Source of the DNA: Proteobacteria bacterium UBA1847
Lineage (GTDB): Bacteria > Pseudomonadota > Gammaproteobacteria > Steroidobacterales > Woeseiaceae
NCBI GenBank assembly: GCA_002338605.1
Contig: DDIP01000039.1
Span: forward strand, 1 to 8,716
Length of the DNA: 8,716 nt
Reading direction: 5' to 3'
Part shown: positions 1 to 7,009 of the stretch, piece after piece
Numbering within the stretch: position 1 is the stretch's first letter
Layout: the number at the start of each line of letters is the position of its first letter
Notes under the pieces: generated by a model
Databases searched by the model: none
The model's input: the letters and a program-made list of their open reading frames with translations, nothing else
What the model was told of the DNA's origin: nothing
Translations under genes and position numbers: made by a program

Positions 1-383
1 CCCTGCCGCACCTCAAGAAGAGCCCCGCAGGACGCATTATTAATATGGGCTTCCTGAGAAGTGCATTTGCGGCCGATGCCAATGATGCCTGCGCCAAAGC
101 CGAGAAAGACCTGGCGAACCTGACTCGCGCGCTGGCCGTTGAGATCGGCGAATTCGGCATTACCGCGAATTATGTTCAGCCCGGCGGCGTGATGACGCCG
201 GACAGTCGCGACGTATTTCGCAAGGACAAGGCATTGCGCGACCATTGTATCCGGCATTCGGCTGCAAGGCGGCTGGGCGAGCCCGTGGATGTGGCCAAGG
301 TCGTTCTGTTCCTTTCGAGCGACGACGCGACTTTTGTTAGTGGCACCGGGATTGCGGTCGACGGCGGTCGCAGCGGAAACTGA
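1..383 (+). CDS. SDR-family oxidoreductase-like protein, C-terminal part, degenerate active site
   Basis: Partial gene: the open frame begins at position 3 and runs in from outside the window, so the nucleotide-binding N-terminus (TGxxxGxG, NNAG) cannot be seen. The visible ~126 residues have the second half of a classical short-chain dehydrogenase: the strand GRIIN, the helix LTRALAVEIGEFGI, the NYVQPGGVMTP loop (normally N-x-V-x-PG-x-x-x-T), RLGEPVDVAKVVLFLSSDDA and the C-terminal FVSGTGIAVDGG. Oddly, the catalytic triad looks lost. After GRIIN the usual serines read M-G-F. The Tyr position, 13 residues after the second serine site, is Cys (codon 90-92), and the Lys position four further on is Glu (codon 102-104). 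The normal NAD(P)-dependent alcohol/ketone redox reaction may therefore not be catalysed, and I cannot name a substrate. It ends 5 bp before tesB, so co-transcription is likely. Fold assignment is sure; function is not. Confidence 0.85.
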   Translation, partial: LPHLKKSPAGRIINMGFLRSAFAADANDACAKAEKDLANLTRALAVEIGEFGITANYVQPGGVMTPDSRDVFRKDKALRDHCIRHSAARRLGEPVDVAKVVLFLSSDDATFVSGTGIAVDGGRSGN

Positions 384-388
384 CGAGC

Positions 389-1288
389 ATGCATCCGGTT
401 CTGAAAGACCTGATCGGTCTGCTTGGCCTCGAGCGTATTGAAGACAATATCTTCCGCGGCGCAAGCCGCGATATCGGCAGCCCGCAGGTTTTCGGTGGAC
501 AGGTCATTGGACAGGCACTTTCGGCGGCGCAAAACACCGTCGAGGGTCGCGTTGCGCATTCGTTGCACGCCTATTTTCTGCGCCGCGGTGATGTCAGTGC
601 CCCGATCATTTACGAAGTCGATCGATCGCGAGACGGCGGCAGCTTTTCGAATCGGCGCGTAGTCGCAATTCAACACGGCCGTCCTATCCTGAACCTCGCG
701 GCGTCGTTCCAGGTGCCGGAAAGAGGGCTGGAACACCAGGCAGCCATGCCGGATGTGCCGGGGCCTGAGGGCCTCAAGGACGCGCGGGACGTCGCAAAAG
801 ACATGCAGAAGCATATTCCGTCCAAGATGCGCCGCTATCTTACTGACAAGCGTCCGTTTGAGTTTCGCCACGTCGAGCCGATGAATTTTGAAACGCCGCA
901 GAAACTGCCTCCGTACAAGCATGTCTGGATCCGCGCGGTCGACCGCTTGCCGGACAGCCCGGTGTTGCACCAGAACCTGCTCACCTATGTTTCGGACTAC
1001 GAGCTACTCGGTGCTGCAACCCTGCCTCACGGTCTTTTGTTTACGCGTGGAACAGTACTCATGGCCAGCCTCGACCATGCATTGTGGTTTCACAGCGATG
1101 TCAGGATGGATGACTGGTTGCTCTACGCGGCCGACAGTCCGGCAGCATCAGGTGCGCGCGGATTCGCTCGGGGTCAGTTCTTCACAGAGGACGGCCGCCT
1201 CGTCGCCTCGACCGCACAGGAAGGCCTGATGCGCGTCATCGAAGCGGGAGCCGTCAAGCCACGCTCCAGACCGGTCGACCAGAAGTAA
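389..1288 (+). CDS. tesB: Acyl-CoA thioesterase II
   Basis: Cytosolic double-hotdog thioesterase that hydrolyses medium- and long-chain acyl-CoA to free fatty acid and CoA. At 299 residues it is close to E. coli TesB in length and colinear with it from the first residues (VLKDLIGLLGLERIEDNIFRG), which supports this ATG. The N-terminal hotdog carries the signature QVFGGQVIGQAL (residues 33-44), H-S-x-H-x-Y-F-L-R (57-65) and RDGGSFSNRRV (81-91). The C-terminal hotdog supplies the catalytic set: Asp203 in SDYELL, Ser227 in ASLDHALWFH and Gln277 in STAQEG. These match E. coli Asp204, Thr228 and Gln278; Ser in place of Thr is a common variant to my knowledge. The gene follows the SDR-like gene by 5 bp. 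A GGA at 375-377 is a loosely spaced ribosome-binding candidate, so translational coupling is plausible. It ends 5 bp from the convergent gpmA stop. Family and function are confident; physiological substrate is unknown. Confidence 0.95.
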   Translation: MHPVLKDLIGLLGLERIEDNIFRGASRDIGSPQVFGGQVIGQALSAAQNTVEGRVAHSLHAYFLRRGDVSAPIIYEVDRSRDGGSFSNRRVVAIQHGRPILNLAASFQVPERGLEHQAAMPDVPGPEGLKDARDVAKDMQKHIPSKMRRYLTDKRPFEFRHVEPMNFETPQKLPPYKHVWIRAVDRLPDSPVLHQNLLTYVSDYELLGAATLPHGLLFTRGTVLMASLDHALWFHSDVRMDDWLLYAADSPAASGARGFARGQFFTEDGRLVASTAQEGLMRVIEAGAVKPRSRPVDQK

Positions 1289-1293
1289 TGCTT

Positions 1294-2037
1294 CTACTGC
1301 GATTTGCCTTGCGCGGCGACGGCGGCAGCGGCTTTTGCGATCGCATCGGCGTCGCCCAGAAATTCGCGTGAGATCGGTTGCAGCGTGTCGTCGAGTTCAT
1401 AGGCCAGCGGAACTCCGGTCGGAATATTGAACCCGGTAATTTCTTCCTCAGACACTTCGTCCAGCATTTTTACCAGCGCCCGCAAGCTGTTGCCATGCGC
1501 GGAAATCAATACGTTTTTGCCGTTTTTCAAATCGGGCGCGATGACATCGTTCCAGCACGGCATGACGCGGTCCAGGGTCGTCGCGAGTGACTCACTGGCC
1601 GGCAGGTTTTCGATGCCGGCATAGCGTGGGTCGTGCGCAGGATGGCGCTCGTCGCTGGTGTCGAGGGCGGGCGGTGGTATGTCGTAGCTTCGTCGCCAGA
1701 TGTGGACCTGGTCGTCGCCGTATTTCGCCGCCGTTTCCGCCTTGTTCAGGCCTTGCAGCGCCCCGTAATGGCGTTCGTTGAGGCGCCAGTCGCGAACGAC
1801 CGGAATCCACATCAGGTCCATCTGGTCCTGGATGTGCCAGAGCGTCCGGATCGCACGTTTCAAGACAGAGGTATAGGCAATGTCGAAGCTGTAACCGAGT
1901 TCCCGAAGCAGCTTGCCGGCAGCGATGGCTTCCTGGTTACCCTGCTCAGTCAGATCGACATCGGTCCATCCGGTGAACAGGTTTTTCAGATTCCAGTCAC
2001 TTTGTCCGTGACGACACAATACGAGCTTTCCAGCCAT
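1294..2037 (-). CDS. gpmA: 2,3-bisphosphoglycerate-dependent phosphoglycerate mutase
   Basis: Cytosolic enzyme of glycolysis and gluconeogenesis that interconverts 3- and 2-phosphoglycerate through a phosphohistidine intermediate primed by 2,3-bisphosphoglycerate. The 247-residue protein (E. coli GpmA is 250) opens with [13 protein letters not shown], placing the phosphorylated His at residue 10 in the RHG motif. [13 protein letters not shown] (21-33) is typical of the dPGM class. Arg61 in LKRAIRT, Glu88 in [12 protein letters not shown] and His181 in [10 protein letters not shown] complete the active site. Thr30-Glu31 and the Ala-rich tail (from about 231) are unremarkable. A good ribosome-binding site, AAGGTG (plus-strand 2043-2048), lies 6 bases before the ATG and fixes the start. 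The gene sits 39 bp downstream of the glutamate dehydrogenase gene on the same strand with no visible terminator between, so read-through transcription is likely. Confidence 0.96.
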   Translation of the reverse strand: MAGKLVLCRHGQSDWNLKNLFTGWTDVDLTEQGNQEAIAAGKLLRELGYSFDIAYTSVLKRAIRTLWHIQDQMDLMWIPVVRDWRLNERHYGALQGLNKAETAAKYGDDQVHIWRRSYDIPPPALDTSDERHPAHDPRYAGIENLPASESLATTLDRVMPCWNDVIAPDLKNGKNVLISAHGNSLRALVKMLDEVSEEEITGFNIPTGVPLAYELDDTLQPISREFLGDADAIAKAAAAVAAQGKSQ

Positions 2038-2042
2038 TGATG

Positions 2043-2048
2043 CACCTT
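2043..2048 (-). promoter_or_regulatory. Ribosome-binding site of gpmA
   Basis: On the minus strand this reads AAGGTG, followed by 6 bases and the ATG whose first base is 2037. The match to the anti-Shine-Dalgarno sequence and the spacing are both good. It lies in the short spacer behind the glutamate dehydrogenase stop, so gpmA has its own translation start even if the two genes share a transcript. Confidence 0.6.
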
Positions 2049-2076
2049 GGTTTCGTTAAAAATTACAGGACGTCGC

Positions 2077-5000
2077 CTAGTTGGAGATCAGGTTTCGCAA
2101 CTGCTGCGCAGCCACGGTCAGCGTCGCAAAATCGACCTCGTCACGCAGTTTCATTTCGCCGATCATGCGCTTGAATTGCTCGACATCGTCGCTGTTCTTC
2201 GTAAGCCAGGCCGCCGCAATGTCGCCAGGCTTTCTGGAGCTTTTCGCCGACAGCAGTTGAAACGCAAGTTTACGTCGCAGCCGATAGAATTCGTCGCGCA
2301 GGTTGCTTCTCGCCATCGCTTGCCAGCGGCCATCGACCGAGAGGTCTTCAGCGCGATTATGCAGCCAGTGCAATTCCAGTTCGTCGTTGAATGTCGAATA
2401 GAGGCGCGCGGCATCCAGCACATCACGGTTTCGTTCGGCAGCAAGATCGGCCATGTCCAGCGCTGGCCTTGTCAACAACAGGTCTGACATTCGAGTGGCG
2501 AGTTTTTCCGGGACGCCCAGCGAAATGAAGTGCTTTTCTGCGTTTTCATTGCGCGTGCGGCTTGCCCGTGACAGGTAGGTTGCCGAACGGGTGTATATGC
2601 GAGCCATGGGGTCTTTCAGTCGATCGACCGCTTTGACGATGTCGAGGCTGTCGCCATACTGCTCGATCAGCCAGTAACAGGCATGGCGCAGTGTCCGGCT
2701 GACTTCAAACATCATTTCCACTTGCGCGCTTGCCGGTATTTCATAGTCGAGCGACTCGATGGTGCGCAATAGCGGTGCGGCCCGACAGATGATTCGGGCA
2801 ACCTCGTAAGCGCGGGCCACGGTGACGATGTTGGCGCCGGTGTCCAGCTGCACACGCTTGACGAATGCCGGGCCCATGCGATTGACGAGGTCGTTTGCAA
2901 CCAGCGTTGCCAGGATCTCCCGGCTCAGTCGATGGCCGGGCAACAAGTCGGCATATCGGCGCCGCAACACGGACGGGAAATAGCGTTGCGGGTCGATCGC
3001 GAGGAAGTCGACGAGGGGCTCTTTTGAACCAATCAGTCCATTGTACAGATCGATCTTCGCATAGCTTAAAACGACCGCGAGTTCCGGGCGGGTAAAACCA
3101 AGTTTGCGGCTGCGTCGTTCATCGATTTGTGCCTGGTCGGGCAGGTACTCGATTTCGCGATTCAAAAGGCCGGTCTTCTCAAGATCGGTGATGAGGCGCG
3201 CTGTCTCATCAATTCGTGCGGCCGAGATTGTTTCACTCATGCTGATGGATTGCGTCTGCAAATAATTGTTGCGCAATACCAGTTTCGCGACATCGTCTGT
3301 CATCGATTCGAGCAGCACGTTGCGTTTCGCGCGTGTCATTCCTTTTTGTTTGGCGACATCGGTCAGTAAAATCTTGATATTGACTTCGCGATCGGAACTG
3401 TCGACCCCGGCCGAGTTATCGATAAAATCGGTGTTGATCCGGCCGCCGTGCATGCTGTATTCGACTCGTGCCAGTTGCGTCAGGCCGAGATTGCCGCCTT
3501 CGCCGATTACCTTGCAGCGCAGTTCATTGGCATCGACGCGCAGTGCATCGTTACTGCGGTCACCGACATCAGAATTTCCTTCGTGACTGGCCTTGACATA
3601 GGTGCCGATACCACCGTTCCAAATCAGGTCGACCGGCATCGTCAGTATTGCGCGGATCAATTCATCCGGCTTCATCGAGGTGGCCTGAACATCCAGCAGT
3701 TTTCGAACTTCGTTGCTCAGGCGAACGGTCTTCGAGTCGCGGGAATAGACGCCGCCGCCTTTCGAAATCAGCTTTGAGTCGAAATCCTCCCAGCTTGAGC
3801 CCGGTGTCTTGAACAGCCGCTGCCGCTCGCCGTAGGTCGCGGCCATGTCGGGATCCGGATCCAGGAAAATATTGCGGTGGTTGAATGCGGCGACCAGCTT
3901 GATTTTGCGCGACAGCAGCATGCCGTTACCGAATACGTCACCTGCCATATCACCGATACCGGCAACGGTGAAAGGGTCCGTCTGCGTGTTGAGGCCCATT
4001 TCACGGAAGTGACGTTTGACGGCTTCCCAGGCGCCGCGTGCCGTGATGCCCATTTTCTTGTGGTCGTAGCCAGCCGACCCGCCGGATGCGAACGCGTCGT
4101 CGAGCCAGAACTTGTATTCCTCTGAAATGCCGTTGGCAATATCGGAGAAAGTTGCAGTGCCCTTGTCGGCTGCCACGACCAGGTAGGGGTCGTCGCCATC
4201 ACGCCGCACAATGCCCGGAGGTGTAACGACCTGGCCGTCGATGACGTTGTCGGTGACGTCCAGCAGCGCGCGAATAAACGTCTTGTAGCATTTGATACCG
4301 TTCTGCAGGATCGCGCTTCGATCACCTTTGGGTGCCTGCTTCGGGTAGAAGCCGCCCTTGGCGCCTGTCGGCACAATCACGGTATTTTTGACAACCTGCG
4401 CCTTCAACAGTCCAAGTACTTCGGTTCGGAAGTCTTCACGTCGATCAGACCAGCGAAGCCCACCACGGGCAATTGCCCCGCCACGCAGGTGCACACCCTC
4501 GACCTCAGGCGAATAGACGAATATTTCGTACTTGGGGTGTGGTAGCGGGATTTCCGGCAGTTTCGCCGGGTCCAGCTTGATTGCGATTGAGGGCTTGGGT
4601 TTGCCGCCTTCACGCAGAAAGTAGTTGGTACGAAGTGTCGCCGAAATGCCACCGGCGAATGCGCTTAAGATACGGTCTTCGTCAACGTTGCGTGCACGCG
4701 CGACGCCGCGGGCGACGGCCGCCCTGACTTTTTTCAATTCACGATTGCGTGTGCTCTTGGCAACTGACGGGTCGAATTGCAACTCAAACTGTCTGACGAG
4801 CGACGGTACTATGCCGGCGTTGGCCGCCAGAACGTCCTCCATGTAGGTCTGACTGAACGGCAGTCCCAATTGCAGTATGTGTTTTGCATAGCAACGCAAC
4901 AGTGCTGTCTGACGCCAGTCCAGGCCGCCATCCAGGATAAGGCGATTGAGGCCGTCATTTTCAGCGACACCTTCGAGTACCGCCATGAAGCATTCTTCGA

Positions 5001-6903
5001 AGCGGGCGTCCGCCGCGACAAAATCGACGACGTTGTCGCTTTCGTGGACCAGGTGGAAGTCCTGCAACCAGAACGCTTCTCCCGTGGACAATTTGGCTTC
5101 GTACGGTCTTTCGGAATAAACGGCGACGCCCATGTTTTCGATGATCGGCAATGCGTCGGACAGGACGATCGGGTTGTTCTTGCTGTAAATCATGAAATGC
5201 AGGTGCCCGGGCTCGGCGAGGTCCGGGACGTAGAGATCGACGGTCCGCGGAATGCCGTTTGTCAGCATACTGTCAATGACCTGGATGTCGGAACAGGCCG
5301 AGGAGGGAAGCGTATTCTCCTGGTACCCCGCCGGAAAAATATGACCGTAGGCCCGGTACAGGCGGTGGCCCTCGTCGTGGCCAAATTGATCGAGCAAGGC
5401 GGTATTCAGGCGGTCAGCCCAGGTCACAACCAGCCTGGCGATCCTGTCTTCGATCGATTGGATGCTGATGCGCGGGCGAACACCTTCTGCCGTGCGTACG
5501 ATGATATGAACTCGTGCCAGCGCGGAATCGGAGATCTGCACGGCCGAATCGACTGATGTACCGTTAAATGATTCCTTGAGCAGAGCCTCAACCTTCTTGC
5601 GGATTGCGGTCGTGTATTTCTCTCGCGGAATGAATACCAGGCAGGAAAAAAATCGACGGAACGCGTCGCGGCGCAGGAAGAACTTGACGCGCTGCCGATC
5701 CTGCAGGTTCAGGATGCCAAAAGTCGTGCGGGTGAGGTCCTGAACCGTGCTCTGGATCAGCTCTTCCCGCGGGAAAGTCTCAATGATATGCGACAGGGCC
5801 TTGCCACGGTGGCCAGCCTCGTCGACCTGGGCGCGCGCAAAAATTCGCTGGATCTTATGCCGTATCAGGGGAATGTTTTTCGGGCTCTCACTGTAGGCGA
5901 TCGAGGTGAGCAATCCGATGAAACGACGCTCGCCGATGACTTCGCCCTTTTTGTTGAAAACCTTGACGCCGACATAGTCGAGAAATGCCGGGCGGTGCAC
6001 CGTCGAGCGCGAATTCGCCTTGGTGAGGATCAACCAGTCACGGGACCGGGTCAGGCGGCGCATTTCGGCTGTCAGTTCAACCGTCTTCGAGCCACGGTTG
6101 TCCTTGGCCAGGAGGCCAAGCCCAGTGCCTTCGACGGCTGACAAGAAGACCCGCTTGCCTTTCTTCTTGAGCTTGTACTCCCGGTAACCGAGGAACGTGA
6201 AATGATCGTCAGCCAGCCAGCCGAGCAAGGCCTGGCTCTCGCTTCGCAGTTCGGGGCCGGCTGATTTCGGCCCGTTTTCCAGCAACGCGCGGGTATCGAG
6301 CATACGCTGCCGCATTTTTTTCCAGTCTCGAACGGCCGCGCGCACATCGGCGAGTACCCGGATAATTTCCTGGCTCAGTATCTTCAGCTGTGCAGGGTCC
6401 GTTTCCCGGTCGATCGCGAATCGAATGTAGGATTCGGCGATCGTGCCCTTCGTCCCGAGTTTGTGAATGCCAAGGAGTTTGCCCTTGCCGTCGCGCTTCA
6501 CGGCAACGATCGGATGAACGGTAATATGGACAGCCAGGTTGTGACGGTTGATTGCGGCGGCAACGGAATCGACAAGGAATGGCATGTCGTCGTTAATCAT
6601 CTCGACGATGGTGTATATCGATGAATAGCCGTGTTCTTTTTCGGTTGGGTTGAAAATACGGAGCAGGGCCTGGCCCTTGCGGCGCGTTACGCCGAAGTCG
6701 AGGTGATCCAGCGCGGCCCGCGCCATCAGTTTCTCGGAGCGGCCCTGCAAATCCTCCACCGGAACGTTTTCCACATACCGTTTCAGGAACAGCTTGACCT
6801 GGGCTGTGTTTTTGATTGTTTTCGAGCGTGCTCGCGAGGCGACGACGCTATCGACGATGAGTTGTTTCATATCGCTAACTCGGCGCTGATCTTTAGATGC
6901 CAC
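2077..6903 (-). CDS. gdhB: NAD-specific glutamate dehydrogenase, large (180-kDa, GDH180) class
   Basis: Catalyses NAD-dependent oxidative deamination of L-glutamate to 2-oxoglutarate and ammonium, normally in the catabolic direction. Numbering uses a GTG start (1608 residues), within the usual ~1550-1650 of this class. The N-terminal ~700 residues are the regulatory, ACT-like region, including DMPFLVDSVAAAINR and ILNLQDRQRVKFFLRRDAF. The dehydrogenase core follows: RGGLRWSDRR (813-822), PTGAKGGF with the predicted catalytic Lys849, GIGDMAGDVFGNG (982-994, Asp985), NGGIGTYVK, and GEGGNLGL (Asn1138) in the nucleotide-binding half. The last ~350 residues are the class's helical C-terminal domain. 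The frame is intact throughout. Start choice: GTG at 6901-6903 has GGAG seven bases upstream. In-frame TTG at 6931-6933 has no ribosome-binding site, and ATG at 6868-6870 has only a weak GAG. Related enzymes in Pseudomonas are allosterically controlled by amino acids; whether this one is cannot be seen. Divergent from kynA; gpmA follows 39 bp downstream. Confidence 0.95.
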   Translation of the reverse strand: MASKDQRRVSDMKQLIVDSVVASRARSKTIKNTAQVKLFLKRYVENVPVEDLQGRSEKLMARAALDHLDFGVTRRKGQALLRIFNPTEKEHGYSSIYTIVEMINDDMPFLVDSVAAAINRHNLAVHITVHPIVAVKRDGKGKLLGIHKLGTKGTIAESYIRFAIDRETDPAQLKILSQEIIRVLADVRAAVRDWKKMRQRMLDTRALLENGPKSAGPELRSESQALLGWLADDHFTFLGYREYKLKKKGKRVFLSAVEGTGLGLLAKDNRGSKTVELTAEMRRLTRSRDWLILTKANSRSTVHRPAFLDYVGVKVFNKKGEVIGERRFIGLLTSIAYSESPKNIPLIRHKIQRIFARAQVDEAGHRGKALSHIIETFPREELIQSTVQDLTRTTFGILNLQDRQRVKFFLRRDAFRRFFSCLVFIPREKYTTAIRKKVEALLKESFNGTSVDSAVQISDSALARVHIIVRTAEGVRPRISIQSIEDRIARLVVTWADRLNTALLDQFGHDEGHRLYRAYGHIFPAGYQENTLPSSACSDIQVIDSMLTNGIPRTVDLYVPDLAEPGHLHFMIYSKNNPIVLSDALPIIENMGVAVYSERPYEAKLSTGEAFWLQDFHLVHESDNVVDFVAADARFEECFMAVLEGVAENDGLNRLILDGGLDWRQTALLRCYAKHILQLGLPFSQTYMEDVLAANAGIVPSLVRQFELQFDPSVAKSTRNRELKKVRAAVARGVARARNVDEDRILSAFAGGISATLRTNYFLREGGKPKPSIAIKLDPAKLPEIPLPHPKYEIFVYSPEVEGVHLRGGAIARGGLRWSDRREDFRTEVLGLLKAQVVKNTVIVPTGAKGGFYPKQAPKGDRSAILQNGIKCYKTFIRALLDVTDNVIDGQVVTPPGIVRRDGDDPYLVVAADKGTATFSDIANGISEEYKFWLDDAFASGGSAGYDHKKMGITARGAWEAVKRHFREMGLNTQTDPFTVAGIGDMAGDVFGNGMLLSRKIKLVAAFNHRNIFLDPDPDMAATYGERQRLFKTPGSSWEDFDSKLISKGGGVYSRDSKTVRLSNEVRKLLDVQATSMKPDELIRAILTMPVDLIWNGGIGTYVKASHEGNSDVGDRSNDALRVDANELRCKVIGEGGNLGLTQLARVEYSMHGGRINTDFIDNSAGVDSSDREVNIKILLTDVAKQKGMTRAKRNVLLESMTDDVAKLVLRNNYLQTQSISMSETISAARIDETARLITDLEKTGLLNREIEYLPDQAQIDERRSRKLGFTRPELAVVLSYAKIDLYNGLIGSKEPLVDFLAIDPQRYFPSVLRRRYADLLPGHRLSREILATLVANDLVNRMGPAFVKRVQLDTGANIVTVARAYEVARIICRAAPLLRTIESLDYEIPASAQVEMMFEVSRTLRHACYWLIEQYGDSLDIVKAVDRLKDPMARIYTRSATYLSRASRTRNENAEKHFISLGVPEKLATRMSDLLLTRPALDMADLAAERNRDVLDAARLYSTFNDELELHWLHNRAEDLSVDGRWQAMARSNLRDEFYRLRRKLAFQLLSAKSSRKPGDIAAAWLTKNSDDVEQFKRMIGEMKLRDEVDFATLTVAAQQLRNLISN

Positions 6904-6910
6904 GTTGATG

Positions 6911-6914
6911 CTCC
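6911..6914 (-). promoter_or_regulatory. Ribosome-binding site deciding the GTG start of gdhB
   Basis: The minus strand reads GGAG, then seven bases, then GTG (first base 6903). This is the best Shine-Dalgarno match near the 5' end of the frame and is why the GTG was preferred over the TTG ten codons upstream and the ATG eleven codons downstream. Moderate confidence: N-terminal residues of this family vary too much to decide by homology. Confidence 0.5.
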
Positions 6915-6963
6915 AGTCGGGCGTACCGACCAAGTAAATTAGGGACGGGAAAAGGCGCGTGGC

Positions 6964-6969
6964 ATTATA
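6964..6969 (-). promoter_or_regulatory. Candidate -10 box (TATAAT) for gdhB
   Basis: The minus strand reads CGC-TATAAT-GCC, a perfect sigma-70 -10 hexamer in the gap between the divergent gdhB and kynA genes. Transcription would start around 6957 and give a leader of roughly 55 bases before the GTG start. No good -35 box exists at 16-18 bp spacing (best is CTGGTT, poor), and there is no extended -10 TG. If real, the promoter may be weak or activator-dependent. The same bases lie 41-46 bp upstream of the kynA start codon, so a regulator bound here could affect both genes. Confidence 0.5.
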
Positions 6970-7009
6970 GCGTAAATACCTCGGAAACCAGCCCTGCGCG
7001 AAAATTCAT

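Noticed and set aside
176..970. 264-codon open frame on the minus strand across the SDR-like gene and tesB
   Set aside because: Shadow of two recognised genes; Arg-rich with no family resemblance and no start signal.
1281..1295. Hairpin between tesB and gpmA as a bidirectional terminator
   Set aside because: Stem of only five AT-leaning pairs and no T-run on either strand.
2047..2487. 146-codon plus-strand frame opposite the gdhB 3' end
   Set aside because: Low-complexity antisense product without motifs; gdhB reading is supported by family similarity to its last residues.
4777..5556. 259-codon open frame on the plus strand, antisense to gdhB
   Set aside because: It lies wholly inside a well-conserved coding region, has no recognisable domain, and is the kind of frame that GC-rich codon usage leaves on the opposite strand.
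6901..6933. TTG at 6931-6933 as the gdhB start (adds 10 residues)
   Set aside because: No ribosome-binding site upstream, while the GTG at 6901-6903 has GGAG at good spacing. Not fully excluded.
6935..6978. Plus-strand promoter for kynA
   Set aside because: TATAGC and TAAATA are weak -10 candidates, and neither has a -35-like hexamer at suitable spacing.
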